A stretch of DNA of 64,000 nt from Bacilli bacterium (GTDB taxonomy: Bacteria > Bacillota_I > Bacilli_A > RF39 > UBA660), in assembly GCA_016293205.1 (NCBI GenBank), contig JAEDES010000001.1, forward strand, positions 52,119 to 116,118. Reading direction: 5' to 3'. A program made the position numbers and the translations under genes. Below the pieces are notes generated by a model. It worked only from the letters and a program-made list of their open reading frames with translations. It searched no databases and was not told the origin of the DNA. Below, one piece after another: positions 43,231 through 51,865 of the stretch (positions are counted from its first letter, which is position 1; each line of letters opens with the position of its first letter).

Positions 43231-44235
43231 ATGAAACAAACTATATTGACTGGTCTTAGACCTACTGGTAATTTACATTTAGGACATTATTTTGGGGCTG
43301 GTCAAAATTGGACAAAGCTACAAGATGATTATGATTTTTATTTAGAAATTGCGGATGTTCAAGCTTTAACTGATAATTTCGATAATCCTGAAAAAGTAAG
43401 AAAAAATGTTTATGAAATAACTAAAGATTTACTAGCTATTGGAATTGATCCTAATAAAGTACATTTATTTATTCAATCTAAGATTCCAGAAATTGCTGAA
43501 CTTACAGTTTTTTATTCTAATTTAGTTACAGTTGCAAGATTACAAAGAAATCCAACTGTTAAAACTGAAATAAGTCAAAAGAAAGAATTATTTGGTAATA
43601 ATGGTGAAAGTATAACTTATGGTTTCTTAGGATATCCAGTTAGTCAAGCTGCAGATATTACAGCATTTGATGGTGAAGTTGTTCCCGTTGGTGATGATCA
43701 ATTACCATTACTTGAACAATGTCGTGAAATAGTTCGTAAGTTTAATTCTATTTATGGAGAAGTTTTAAAAGAACCACAACAAGTTTTAAGTAAGACTACT
43801 CGTGTTAAAGGATTAGATGGAAATGAAAAGATGGGTAAAAGTCTTGGAAATGCAGTTTATTTAGTTGATGATGAAGAAACTATTAAGGAAAAGATTATGG
43901 GAGCAGTTACTGATTCTAATAAAATCAAAAAAGATGATCCAGCAAATCCTGATGTTTGTATGGTTTACTATTATCATAAACTTGTTAATAATGAAGAAAA
44001 TGTAAATACAATTTGTAGTGAATGTAAAAAAGGTTCTCGGGGATGTGTTCAATGTAAAAAAGAATTAATTGAAGCGATGAAAGAATTCTTACAACCTATT
44101 CAAGAAAGAAGAAAATTCTATGAAGATAATCCTGATGAAGTTGATAGAATCTTAAAAGAAGGTACTGAAGCTGCAAGAAGTAAAGCTATTGAACAAATGG
44201 CTAAAGTTAGAAAAGCAATGAAAATAGACTATTAA
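43231..44235 (+). CDS. trpS: Tryptophanyl-tRNA synthetase
   Basis: 334 aa, class I TrpRS. HIGH motif is HLGHY in GNLHLGHYFG (about 15-20), and the KMSKS loop is KMGKSLGN near 195-202. Middle: PVSQAADITAFDGEVVPVGDDQLPLLEQCREIVRKFN. A Cys cluster (CSECKKGSRGCVQCKKEL) near the C-terminal third could bind zinc; it is found in some Firmicute TrpRS. ATG 43231 follows AAGGAGG; the longer frame upstream has no site. It is the only plus-strand gene in this area and has its own terminator. Confidence 0.96.
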   Translation: MKQTILTGLRPTGNLHLGHYFGAGQNWTKLQDDYDFYLEIADVQALTDNFDNPEKVRKNVYEITKDLLAIGIDPNKVHLFIQSKIPEIAELTVFYSNLVTVARLQRNPTVKTEISQKKELFGNNGESITYGFLGYPVSQAADITAFDGEVVPVGDDQLPLLEQCREIVRKFNSIYGEVLKEPQQVLSKTTRVKGLDGNEKMGKSLGNAVYLVDDEETIKEKIMGAVTDSNKIKKDDPANPDVCMVYYYHKLVNNEENVNTICSECKKGSRGCVQCKKELIEAMKEFLQPIQERRKFYEDNPDEVDRILKEGTEAARSKAIEQMAKVRKAMKIDY

Positions 44236-44247
44236 GTCTATTTTTTT
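44221..44247 (+). terminator. Terminator of trpS
   Basis: AAAATAGACT (44221-44230) and AGTCTATTTT (44235-44244) with an ATTA loop, followed by a T run. Confidence 0.9.
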
Positions 44248-44252
44248 GTAAT

Positions 44253-44274
44253 AAAAAAAGACATTGCTGCCTTT
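44253..44274 (-). terminator. Terminator of the 65-aa gene
   Basis: AAAGGCA (minus strand, 44268-44274) pairs with TGTCTTT (44257-44263) with one G-T pair and loop GCAA, followed by T. Confidence 0.7.
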
Positions 44275-44470
44275 ATTTTCTTTTTTTCTTTTTAGTAGAA
44301 GTACCTCTCTTTTTTTCTGGCTTTACTGAATATGTACTCATCACCTTAAAATTACTTGGTTTATCTTTAAGTACTATTTCTGCACCTGTTTCTTTTAGCA
44401 TTTGTTTATATTCATCAGACATATTTTCTGCAAGACTTTTTTCTTTTTTTACAACCTTTATTTTTGCCAT
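44273..44470 (-). CDS. Small basic protein, unknown
   Basis: 65 aa, very Lys-rich, ending in KKRGTSTKKKKRK. No domain recognised. ATG 44470 follows AGGTAATAAT. Has its own terminator. May bind nucleic acid, an inference from charge only. Confidence 0.65.
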   Translation of the reverse strand: MAKIKVVKKEKSLAENMSDEYKQMLKETGAEIVLKDKPSNFKVMSTYSVKPEKKRGTSTKKKKRK

Positions 44471-44515
44471 ATTATTACCTTACCTCATTTCTACGCTCAT
44501 TTTTATATTTCTATT

Positions 44516-45181
44516 TTAACATATTATATCAGTTTTTGGTACTATATTATTTTTTTTGCCTGTCAATTTTAAAATATCATATAAGATATTATATTTTGAT
44601 TCATAATTTTCTTTAATAGATTTTTTTAGTTTTAAATATTTTGATTCAAATGATAATGATGAATCATTATATATTTCTTTATATAGATAGTTTAATTTAT
44701 CAATATTATTTGTTTCATATACTTTGTCTAATTCTTTTAAGATATAATTTCTCTTTAATTTTTCTTTCCTTGTTAGGAAGTTTTTTTCTATTATAGAGTC
44801 TACTTTGTAATATAGTTTTTCTACTAAGTCGAAGCGACATTCTAGTATGATTGTTTCTTCTTCATCTAATAAAAGAGAACTTCTTGCGATAATATTACCT
44901 TCAGTAGAAAATTCTATTCCTACTACTCTATTTAAATCTGTAAATAATGCTGAGTATTTTAAGTCATTTGTTTTTCTATAACACTTAGTTTTATTTTTTA
45001 TTTTTTGAATAAAATCATTACTTATAGTTATATTTTTGTTTATAAGATCATTTAAGTTTTGGTGATTTATTCTAAATATTGGGATTCTTTTTATATGATC
45101 TATAATATCTTCACTAGACCATTCATAAAATTCTATAAGTTCATCTTGAAAGTTTAATACTACATCATAAATGTAATTCAT
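44516..45181 (-). CDS. DUF3603 family protein
   Basis: 221 aa. The N-terminus MNYIYDVVLNFQDELIEFYEWSSEDIIDHIKRIPIFRI matches DUF3603 proteins of Bacilli; RKEKLKRNYILKELD later is also typical. Function unknown. ATG 45181 follows AAAGGAG and overlaps the end of the 74-aa gene by 17 bp. Confidence 0.8.
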   Translation of the reverse strand: MNYIYDVVLNFQDELIEFYEWSSEDIIDHIKRIPIFRINHQNLNDLINKNITISNDFIQKIKNKTKCYRKTNDLKYSALFTDLNRVVGIEFSTEGNIIARSSLLLDEEETIILECRFDLVEKLYYKVDSIIEKNFLTRKEKLKRNYILKELDKVYETNNIDKLNYLYKEIYNDSSLSFESKYLKLKKSIKENYESKYNILYDILKLTGKKNNIVPKTDIIC

Positions 45182-45389
45182 TTTTAGTCTCCTTTTTAGT
45201 TCTTATTGTTAATATTTCTATTATGATACCTATAGGCAAAGTTAAACATTCTATTTGGGATATAATAAATAGAAAATATTCTTTAATAGTATATCCAAAT
45301 GTAAATAAATTTATATATAAAAATATATAAGTTATTCCAGTAGTGATTAGATAAAAACCTAAGATAATAAAAATTATTTTTCTTATCAT
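45165..45389 (-). CDS. Small two-span membrane protein
   Basis: 74 aa, two hydrophobic helices (about 5-30 and 40-60), basic end. No ribosome-binding site precedes ATG 45389, which lies close behind the rmuC terminator, so this may be leaderless or the start may be wrong. Unknown. Confidence 0.5.
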   Translation of the reverse strand: MIRKIIFIILGFYLITTGITYIFLYINLFTFGYTIKEYFLFIISQIECLTLPIGIIIEILTIRTKKETKNELHL

Positions 45390-45411
45390 AATTAAGTGTA
45401 TGTTTTTTTAT

Positions 45412-45439
45412 AAAAAAAAGAATGTCTTTTAGACATCCT
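45412..45439 (-). terminator. Terminator of rmuC
   Basis: AGGATGTCT (minus, 45431-45439) pairs with AGACATTCT (45419-45427) with one G-T pair, loop AAA, then a T run. Confidence 0.9.
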
Positions 45440-46505
45440 CTTCTCCTCCATCTATTAGGGCAACTTCTACTCTATTAATAGATTCAAATTTCTTTGTAAT
45501 TTTATCTGTTGTGATTGAGACATTTTCAACATCTTTATTAACTGTTTGAATGCTTCTTGCAAGTTTATCCCAACGTTCTTTATATCTTGCGAACTCTAAT
45601 CCTAACTTATTTAATTCATCATGAATAATTGATGTATATTTATCTCTTTCCATATTTTTAATAATCATTTCAATTACTGTTAGAGTTGAAATTAACGTTG
45701 TTGGAGAAGTTATCCATACACGTTTTTTATAGGCATAATTAATTATATCAGGATGATATGCATTAACTTCTGCAAATATTGCTTCTGCTGGTAAGAATAA
45801 AATTGCTTGGTCTGCTGTTTCTCCAGGAATAATGTATTTATTTGCAATTGCATCGATATGTTTTTTCATATCTTGTCTAAACATTTTTTCATAATTTTCT
45901 CTTAATTCTGGAGAAAGTTTTTTATCAGTCATTAGTTGATAATGCTCTAATGGAAATTTAGAGTCAATGGCAATTGTACCTAGAGGTTCTGGTGCGAATA
46001 CTACGGAGTCTGCAATTACACCGGTACTTAATGTATGTTGTAATCTATAAATCGAATCATTTCTTTCACCAAATACATTGGAAAGAATATGTTTTAAGTT
46101 TACTTCTCCAAAGATACCTCTTGTTTTCTTATCTGTCAAAATACTTTGAAGTGAAACAATATCTGTTGATAGAGTTTCTATTTTCTTTTGAGCTTCATCT
46201 ATTTTAGATAATCTTTCTATGACATTCATAAATGTTTTATTTGTTTTATCAAAGTTTTCATCTAAACGTTCATTTACTTTTTCATTGATAGCGATTAATC
46301 TTTTTTCTAACTGTTCATTTAGTGTATTAAAATCTTGATTTAAATTTCGTGTCATGTCATTTTTAAAATTACCCATTTCTTTCATCATGGCAAGTTCTAA
46401 TTTACCTAGTCTTTCTGTTATATTACTTTCATTTATATTTTTTAATAGAGACACTACTACTAAAACTAAATTTAATACTAATAATCCGATAATTATATAA
46501 TCCAT
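45429..46505 (-). CDS. rmuC: DNA recombination protein RmuC
   Basis: 358 aa: N-terminal membrane helix (1-18), long coiled coil (about 20-120), then the PD-(D/E)xK nuclease-like RmuC domain (about 125-330) with KKTRGIFGEVNLKHILSNVF, ADSVVFAPEPLGTIAIDSKFPLEHY and YKKRVWITSPTTLISTLTVI. Family proteins limit rearrangements at inverted repeats. ATG 46505 follows AGGAGA. Upstream gene is the VTT protein with a short gap, likely an operon. Confidence 0.95.
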   Translation of the reverse strand: MDYIIIGLLVLNLVLVVVSLLKNINESNITERLGKLELAMMKEMGNFKNDMTRNLNQDFNTLNEQLEKRLIAINEKVNERLDENFDKTNKTFMNVIERLSKIDEAQKKIETLSTDIVSLQSILTDKKTRGIFGEVNLKHILSNVFGERNDSIYRLQHTLSTGVIADSVVFAPEPLGTIAIDSKFPLEHYQLMTDKKLSPELRENYEKMFRQDMKKHIDAIANKYIIPGETADQAILFLPAEAIFAEVNAYHPDIINYAYKKRVWITSPTTLISTLTVIEMIIKNMERDKYTSIIHDELNKLGLEFARYKERWDKLARSIQTVNKDVENVSITTDKITKKFESINRVEVALIDGGEEDV

Positions 46506-46515
46506 TTTTATTCTC

Positions 46516-47094
46516 CTATTCTATATTCATTTTTTTACTTACTATTTTAGATATTATATATGCTAGAAGTAATATTACTCCAATATATATTAGTGCCTTT
46601 ATATCTGTTAGGCTTTCTATAAAACTTTTTCCAATATATCCCCAAAATGTAATCATAAATGCTTTTCCAACTAGGATGGCACTTAAATATTTTTCTTTGG
46701 ACATACTTGATACACCCGCAAGTAAGTTTATTAAACATGATGGTGTGAATGGTAAAGTTAGAATTAAAACTAAACTTTGAAATTTTATTTTGTTAAATTT
46801 ATGAATTTGTTCATCTACTTTTTTGGCAGTTTTACTTTTTACTAATTTATATAATAATTTTGTTTCTAATAAATTGAAAAATATAAATGCTATGTAACTA
46901 CCTAGACATGTTGCCAACCATGAGATAACTACTCCTATAAAGAATCCAAATGCATTAATGTTTAAACTTACAAAAACCCCTAGTGGTAAAATTGGAAGAA
47001 AGGCTTCTGTTAACACCATTAGAAAGCCAAACAATAGACCACCAGATGCGACTAATTCAGTTGATTTTTCTATAATTTGATTTACTAATTCCAT
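46516..47094 (-). CDS. TVP38/TMEM64 (VTT domain) membrane protein
   Basis: 192 aa, about five membrane spans. The VTT/DedA-like motif region includes LPLGVFVSLNINAFGFFIGVVISWLATCLGS and the reentrant loop LTLPFTPSCLINLLAGVSSM. Possible lipid scramblase or transporter; substrate unknown. ATG 47094 follows AAGGTGAT. Downstream of the rhodanese gene and likely co-expressed with rmuC. Confidence 0.88.
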   Translation of the reverse strand: MELVNQIIEKSTELVASGGLLFGFLMVLTEAFLPILPLGVFVSLNINAFGFFIGVVISWLATCLGSYIAFIFFNLLETKLLYKLVKSKTAKKVDEQIHKFNKIKFQSLVLILTLPFTPSCLINLLAGVSSMSKEKYLSAILVGKAFMITFWGYIGKSFIESLTDIKALIYIGVILLLAYIISKIVSKKMNIE

Positions 47095-47127
47095 CTTATC
47101 ACCTTCAATTTTTATTATAGTACAAGA

Positions 47128-47409
47128 TTATTTTCTTAACAAGTAATTATAGTATCCGCCAACTATGTTGACAGTTCGATATCCTTGTATATTAAGTTTT
47201 TCATTTAATACTTTACTTCTTTTTCCATTATTACAAAAGATGTAATATGTATCATGTTTATTAATATATTTTTCCGGAGACACTTCTAATTTTATAGATG
47301 GGATATTTATTGATGTTGGGATTGTTCCCATTATATATTCATCTTTACTTCTTATATCTATTATTTTAGGATTATTTAGTTTTAATAATTCTTGGAGTGT
47401 AATTTGCAT
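47128..47409 (-). CDS. Rhodanese-like single-domain protein
   Basis: 93 aa, single rhodanese domain: IIDIRSKDEYIMGTIPTSINIP, then the active-site loop FCNNGKRS (Cys near 70) and the C-terminal strand GYRTVNIVGGYYNYL. It would carry a persulfide for sulfur transfer. ATG 47409 follows GGAGGTGAT. First gene of the rhodanese-VTT-rmuC group. Confidence 0.92.
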   Translation of the reverse strand: MQITLQELLKLNNPKIIDIRSKDEYIMGTIPTSINIPSIKLEVSPEKYINKHDTYYIFCNNGKRSKVLNEKLNIQGYRTVNIVGGYYNYLLRK

Positions 47410-47433
47410 TATATCACCTCCAATATAAAGTAT

Positions 47434-47465
47434 GAAAAAAAAGAATCTATAATTATTATAGATTC
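47434..47465 (-). terminator. Terminator at the end of the secretion locus
   Basis: GAATCTATAAT (minus strand, 47455-47465) pairs perfectly over 11 bp with ATTATAGATTC (47443-47453) with a 1-nt centre and T run. It ends the 418-aa gene transcript. Confidence 0.9.
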
Positions 47466-48722
47466 CTATTTTACGATATATGGATTTTCTTTTGATCCAT
47501 CTCCACTCTTATAAAGAGTTCTTGAATTTAAGTGAATAACTGGTCTTAAATTAGAATAGTTATTAACTGTTTTTGTTTTTATTTCTCCATCTGTATCGAT
47601 TGAGTAAGCTTCATATGTATTTTCTTTTACAGGTGTTGCAGTCCACCATTCTTCACCATTTACTAAGTAGTTGTAGTTTTGACATGCTGCTGATAAAGAG
47701 CTTTTACAATTAGTATCAGTACTTGCTGACATGTAATCGGATACTGTTAATAATCCTACTAATTGTTGTTTTGCAACTTCTCTACATTCAGCTGCATTAT
47801 CAGACCCTTGTTCTGTTTTTGAACGTTTTCCAGTACATAAATTAAATGGTACGATACGAGCTTTGTCTTTATCACTTAAGAATAATTCTGCTTCTTCTGT
47901 ATCTTCTGGATATTTTAAGAATTCATTAATGCTTTCTTTAATTCTACTTGTTGCATATGAGTTAATTCCAGATGCATAATCAACTGATTGATTGTATCTA
48001 TCATCCCATGCTAATCCATATGATGGATATTCATCTGTAATTAATACCATTTCTCCTGATGAAGTTATTTTAACAATTCTCCATACTCTAAAATCTAATT
48101 GAACATAGTTGTTAACAACTTCTCCACGGAATACTTTATTTCCTGCCTTATTATATAGACCATATCCGTTTGAAGTATTTTTATTATTATTTTCAACTAC
48201 TCTATATAATTCTTGAGTCATATATAATTCACCGCAATTTAATTTTGGTGTATATAAGTAGACTCCATTTGAACTTTGTACATTAACTGAACCTGTACAT
48301 ACAGAACCTTCTGGTAAATATTCTTCTAATGGTTTCATTTCTCCTGCAGCAGAAAGTGTTACACAATCGATTTCGATTGATGATGTTCCTGTAGGTAAAC
48401 TTTCTGGGTTCTTTTTGAAATATGATTCTGCAGCATTTACCATGATTTGTTCTATTTCTTCATACGTGTATGATCTATTCATTAAACTTAGTACTATAAT
48501 TATCAATAATACTATTATTACAATTCCACCAATTATTACGAAAGCGAATTTAGTCATTTGATCTTTCAGATTAGGTTGATTTGATGACGATGGAGTTTCT
48601 TCAAAATCATCATCATCATCTTCTTCTTCATCATACTCATCAATTATTATTTCTGCTTCTTTTGCTTTAGAACTTTGTGTTTCTTTAATATTTTTTGCTA
48701 AATTGAAATCAGTATCTTTCAT
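47466..48722 (-). CDS. Exported membrane-anchored protein with DUF6273-like domain
   Basis: 418 aa. A cytoplasmic N-tail (1-55) with an acidic stretch (DEEEDDDDDFEE) is followed by one membrane span (about 58-82) and a large outer domain. The C-terminal half has the pattern WRIVKI..GEMVLITDEYPSYGLAWDDRY and NYLVNGEEWWTATPV...NLRPVIHLNS, which matches DUF6273-like domains of gut Firmicutes. Several Cys pairs suggest disulfides. Last gene of the T4SS-Tad locus, 17 bp after virD4, probably a surface or pseudopilin-like partner. Confidence 0.8.
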   Translation of the reverse strand: MKDTDFNLAKNIKETQSSKAKEAEIIIDEYDEEEDDDDDFEETPSSSNQPNLKDQMTKFAFVIIGGIVIIVLLIIIVLSLMNRSYTYEEIEQIMVNAAESYFKKNPESLPTGTSSIEIDCVTLSAAGEMKPLEEYLPEGSVCTGSVNVQSSNGVYLYTPKLNCGELYMTQELYRVVENNNKNTSNGYGLYNKAGNKVFRGEVVNNYVQLDFRVWRIVKITSSGEMVLITDEYPSYGLAWDDRYNQSVDYASGINSYATSRIKESINEFLKYPEDTEEAELFLSDKDKARIVPFNLCTGKRSKTEQGSDNAAECREVAKQQLVGLLTVSDYMSASTDTNCKSSLSAACQNYNYLVNGEEWWTATPVKENTYEAYSIDTDGEIKTKTVNNYSNLRPVIHLNSRTLYKSGDGSKENPYIVK

Positions 48723-48739
48723 ATTTATATCTCCTTTTA

Positions 48740-51025
48740 TTAATTATCAAAAAAATCATCGAAGAAGTCATCGTCATCATCATTTTCTTCTGGAATTTCA
48801 AGATTGATAGAAGGTTTAACAGGGTCTTCTTGTAATCTTGGTAATTCTTTAGGTTGTTCTGGTACTGCTACAGGTTTTGCAGTTTCAAATTTTGGAAGTG
48901 TTGTTGGTTCATAAACACTTTCCTCTAATTTTTCAATTGGTTTAACTGCTGGAATAGTAGCTTTTGCTTCTTTCTCTTCTTCTGCTTCTATTTCTGCTAT
49001 CTTAGCATCTATTTTTTTGATTAATTCATCAACATTGAATCCAAAATCTTCATCGTCTTCTTCTGGAACTGGATCACTTAATCTCTCTGGTTTAGAGATA
49101 GGTCTTGCAGTACTTGCAGATTTTCCTCTACCCATTCCAAATTCCATTGGAGGCAATTCGAATTCTTTCTTATCTTCTGCCGGCTCATCTTTTCTAGTTA
49201 AGAAATCTGGTAATTCTTGAGATTGATTTGAACCTGCTTGCTTCATTAAATCAATTGGAGGCATATTTGATGGTAGATTCTTTTTATCTACATCTGCATT
49301 GTTCATCATCTCTAGTAATTTTTTCTTCTTTTGAGATTTTACAAACTCCTTAATATCAAAAGTTTGAACTGGTCTTTTCTTTCTAGTCGGATACTTTGCT
49401 GTAGGATATTTTTCACCCCAATCTAATTGGAAGTATGGTGTGAATTTAGTTTTAAATGGTTGTTTTCTGATTCTTAAAATAATTACTTCGAATTGTTTCA
49501 TACGTTGTAGATCTGAAACGGTTACTAACGGTGTTGATGCTGTCTTATCATCTTTCTTAGATTTTACTTCACCACACATCTTAGAAATTTCTTCTAGTGC
49601 TTTTAATTCGGTTGTAATTAAGTAAATAATATTACCACAGTTACCTCTAATTGTTTCAGCATCTTCTTTACCATATACTGAATCCAATTGGGCAAAGTTT
49701 TGAATAATCATTGTAAATCTGATTGCTCTTGAACGAGCGGCAGTAATCATTGTTGTTACATCTTTTAATGGTGGCATGTTAGCAAACTCATCTAATAAGA
49801 AGTTTGTTCTTACTGGTAATTTTCCACCATGTTTTTGTGCTACTGAGATTAATGTTTCATAAATTTGTTTTAATAAAATTGTTACTAATGAGTGATATGT
49901 TTTCTTTTCATCTTGAATTACGATGAATACTGCAGTTGGTCTTTCACCAATACTTTCTAAGTCGATATCACTATGTGATAACATCTCACTTAAGTTTTCA
50001 CGAGATGCAAATAATTTAACTTTTTGTTTAAATACTGAAAGGATGGATCCTTTTGTTTCTGATGGTGCCATGATTGTACTTGATGCATTGATTGCAGCAG
50101 CACTTGCTGGATCTTTAGCAGCAAAGTATTCTTTAATATATGTTGATGCTCCAAACTTTTCTTCACCAATTGTAGTTGCTAATGAAATACTATTGATGTT
50201 GATTTCTTCTGGTTTTGCATCTTCAAATAGTCCTAAGGCTACTCCTGAGAAGTAGTCGGCGGATGTTTTTTCCCAGAACGGATCAGCATTTTTATTAGAA
50301 TCATCGTAAAGGATGTTTAATGCTAAGTCATCTAATAACTCGATTGCTTTATCTTGTTGTCCATTTTTATACATTTTATATGGTAGTGACATTGGATTCC
50401 ATGCATTACCATTTTGAGGATCACGGAAATTTAGTAATAGTATTTGATATCCTTTTTTACGTAGCATTACACTAGTTTTTTCGTAGATTTCACCTTTAGG
50501 GTCAGTGACAATCATTGATTCTCTAGCTTTTGCTAAGCTATGTACTAAAGGAAGAATTACAGTTTGTGTTTTACCTGAACCAGTAGCTCCGATTACTAGT
50601 GAGTGGTATTCACTATTATCTACCCACATTTCATCTTTATTTAAAATTAGTGGAACTCCAGCAGTTTTAGATCTTTTTTGTTGAATTTTAACGCATTCTA
50701 GTTCTTCTTTAATTTCTTTTTCTTTTGCCCATCTAGAATATCCTTTATCTTTCTTTTCAGTTGTAATTCCAAATCCTTTTTCTCTTTCAAAGAAATATGA
50801 TTTTACACTAATAAATAATCCGATAATTGATAAGATGTATACAAATATTGTATCTAAAATATGCTCTGGCATTAATGCTGGTAGTGGATTTAATCCAGAT
50901 AATCTACCTGCTTGAGCAAATGTTAAAATATTTGATACTGCCATAGCTATTACAAAGAACAATATTATTGCAATAATTACAAAACGCATTAAATCTTCTG
51001 GTGTTGCTCTAAATTTAAATTTCAT
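48740..51025 (-). CDS. virD4: VirD4/TraG-type coupling ATPase
   Basis: 761 aa. Two N-terminal spans (10-40 and 55-75), then the T4CP ATPase domain with Walker A GATGSGKT (146-153), DPKGEIYE, RNPQ-like FRDPQNG, Walker B NFLLDEFANMP and ARSRAIRFTMIIQ. The C-terminal 200 residues form a low-complexity acidic tail ending DDDDDFFDDFFDN. It would feed protein (or DNA) substrates into the channel. ATG 51025 follows AAGGGAAG. No relaxase is present in the window, so protein export or a non-conjugative role is likely. Confidence 0.95.
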   Translation of the reverse strand: MKFKFRATPEDLMRFVIIAIILFFVIAMAVSNILTFAQAGRLSGLNPLPALMPEHILDTIFVYILSIIGLFISVKSYFFEREKGFGITTEKKDKGYSRWAKEKEIKEELECVKIQQKRSKTAGVPLILNKDEMWVDNSEYHSLVIGATGSGKTQTVILPLVHSLAKARESMIVTDPKGEIYEKTSVMLRKKGYQILLLNFRDPQNGNAWNPMSLPYKMYKNGQQDKAIELLDDLALNILYDDSNKNADPFWEKTSADYFSGVALGLFEDAKPEEININSISLATTIGEEKFGASTYIKEYFAAKDPASAAAINASSTIMAPSETKGSILSVFKQKVKLFASRENLSEMLSHSDIDLESIGERPTAVFIVIQDEKKTYHSLVTILLKQIYETLISVAQKHGGKLPVRTNFLLDEFANMPPLKDVTTMITAARSRAIRFTMIIQNFAQLDSVYGKEDAETIRGNCGNIIYLITTELKALEEISKMCGEVKSKKDDKTASTPLVTVSDLQRMKQFEVIILRIRKQPFKTKFTPYFQLDWGEKYPTAKYPTRKKRPVQTFDIKEFVKSQKKKKLLEMMNNADVDKKNLPSNMPPIDLMKQAGSNQSQELPDFLTRKDEPAEDKKEFELPPMEFGMGRGKSASTARPISKPERLSDPVPEEDDEDFGFNVDELIKKIDAKIAEIEAEEEKEAKATIPAVKPIEKLEESVYEPTTLPKFETAKPVAVPEQPKELPRLQEDPVKPSINLEIPEENDDDDDFFDDFFDN

Positions 51026-51075
51026 ACTATTACTTCCCTTCTGGTTTTATTATAACATTAAGTTTTATTATTTTC

Positions 51076-51852
51076 TTATTGATTTGATATTAATAAATCA
51101 AATTTTTCTTTATTTAATTGAAATAACATATCTTCTGGTTCTTGTACACTGTATTTTGCACAAGTTAATATTACTTCATGTTTATCATCATCATTTATAT
51201 CTAAGAATGATCTAATATATGGTTTACATCCATTACCATAATTAGCTTCTTGGATGTTTGTATACATTGAATATACTTTTTCATCTTTTACCATAAATAC
51301 TATGGAGAATATTGTAGTTGGATAAAAATCTGAAGCAAAAGCATTGCTTATTGTATAAAATTGTTCTTCTATTCCATCATTATCTATATCAAAATTAACA
51401 ACATTATTAACAGTCATTTGTGATGATGTTGGTAGTTTATTTTGTTTTAAAACTTGATGAACATAGGTATAATTACTATTTTCCTTTGTTTCAAATTCTT
51501 TTATTTTTAAATCATGATTTGAACGATATGCAATTAATTCGCCTTCCATTTTTACTGCTGATTTATCTGAATTAAAGGCATACCATTTATTATCACTGTA
51601 CCACATAGAGTACTCTCCAAAATATTTATTATCTAAAAACACTTTATATTCTTGCCAACTAAGAGAGTCAATTGTTGATTCTCTAGTTATATTTAACCAT
51701 GACTTGTCGGAGTATTCCCAAACGGTATTATCTCCGACAAGTATAGTTAATGTTCTTGTTCCGTCTTTAATGTTTGATAGTCCATAAATTAGAAAGAAGA
51801 CTACTAAATATATAGCTAAAATAATTATTATTACTTTATATCTTTTTGACAT
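51076..51852 (-). CDS. Membrane-anchored exoprotein with Ca-binding-like loops
   Basis: 258 aa. N-terminal anchor (about 7-25). Outer domain with Asp/Asn-rich loops FDIDNDGIEEQF and LDINDDDKHEVIL, like FG-GAP/VCBS or dockerin-type calcium sites, and three Cys-containing strands. Could be a surface component of the secretion apparatus. ATG 51852 follows AGGGTGATT. It lies between virD4 and the SpoIID-C39 gene. Family not recognised. Confidence 0.8.
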   Translation of the reverse strand: MSKRYKVIIIILAIYLVVFFLIYGLSNIKDGTRTLTILVGDNTVWEYSDKSWLNITRESTIDSLSWQEYKVFLDNKYFGEYSMWYSDNKWYAFNSDKSAVKMEGELIAYRSNHDLKIKEFETKENSNYTYVHQVLKQNKLPTSSQMTVNNVVNFDIDNDGIEEQFYTISNAFASDFYPTTIFSIVFMVKDEKVYSMYTNIQEANYGNGCKPYIRSFLDINDDDKHEVILTCAKYSVQEPEDMLFQLNKEKFDLLISNQ

Positions 51853-51865
51853 TTAATCACCCTAT

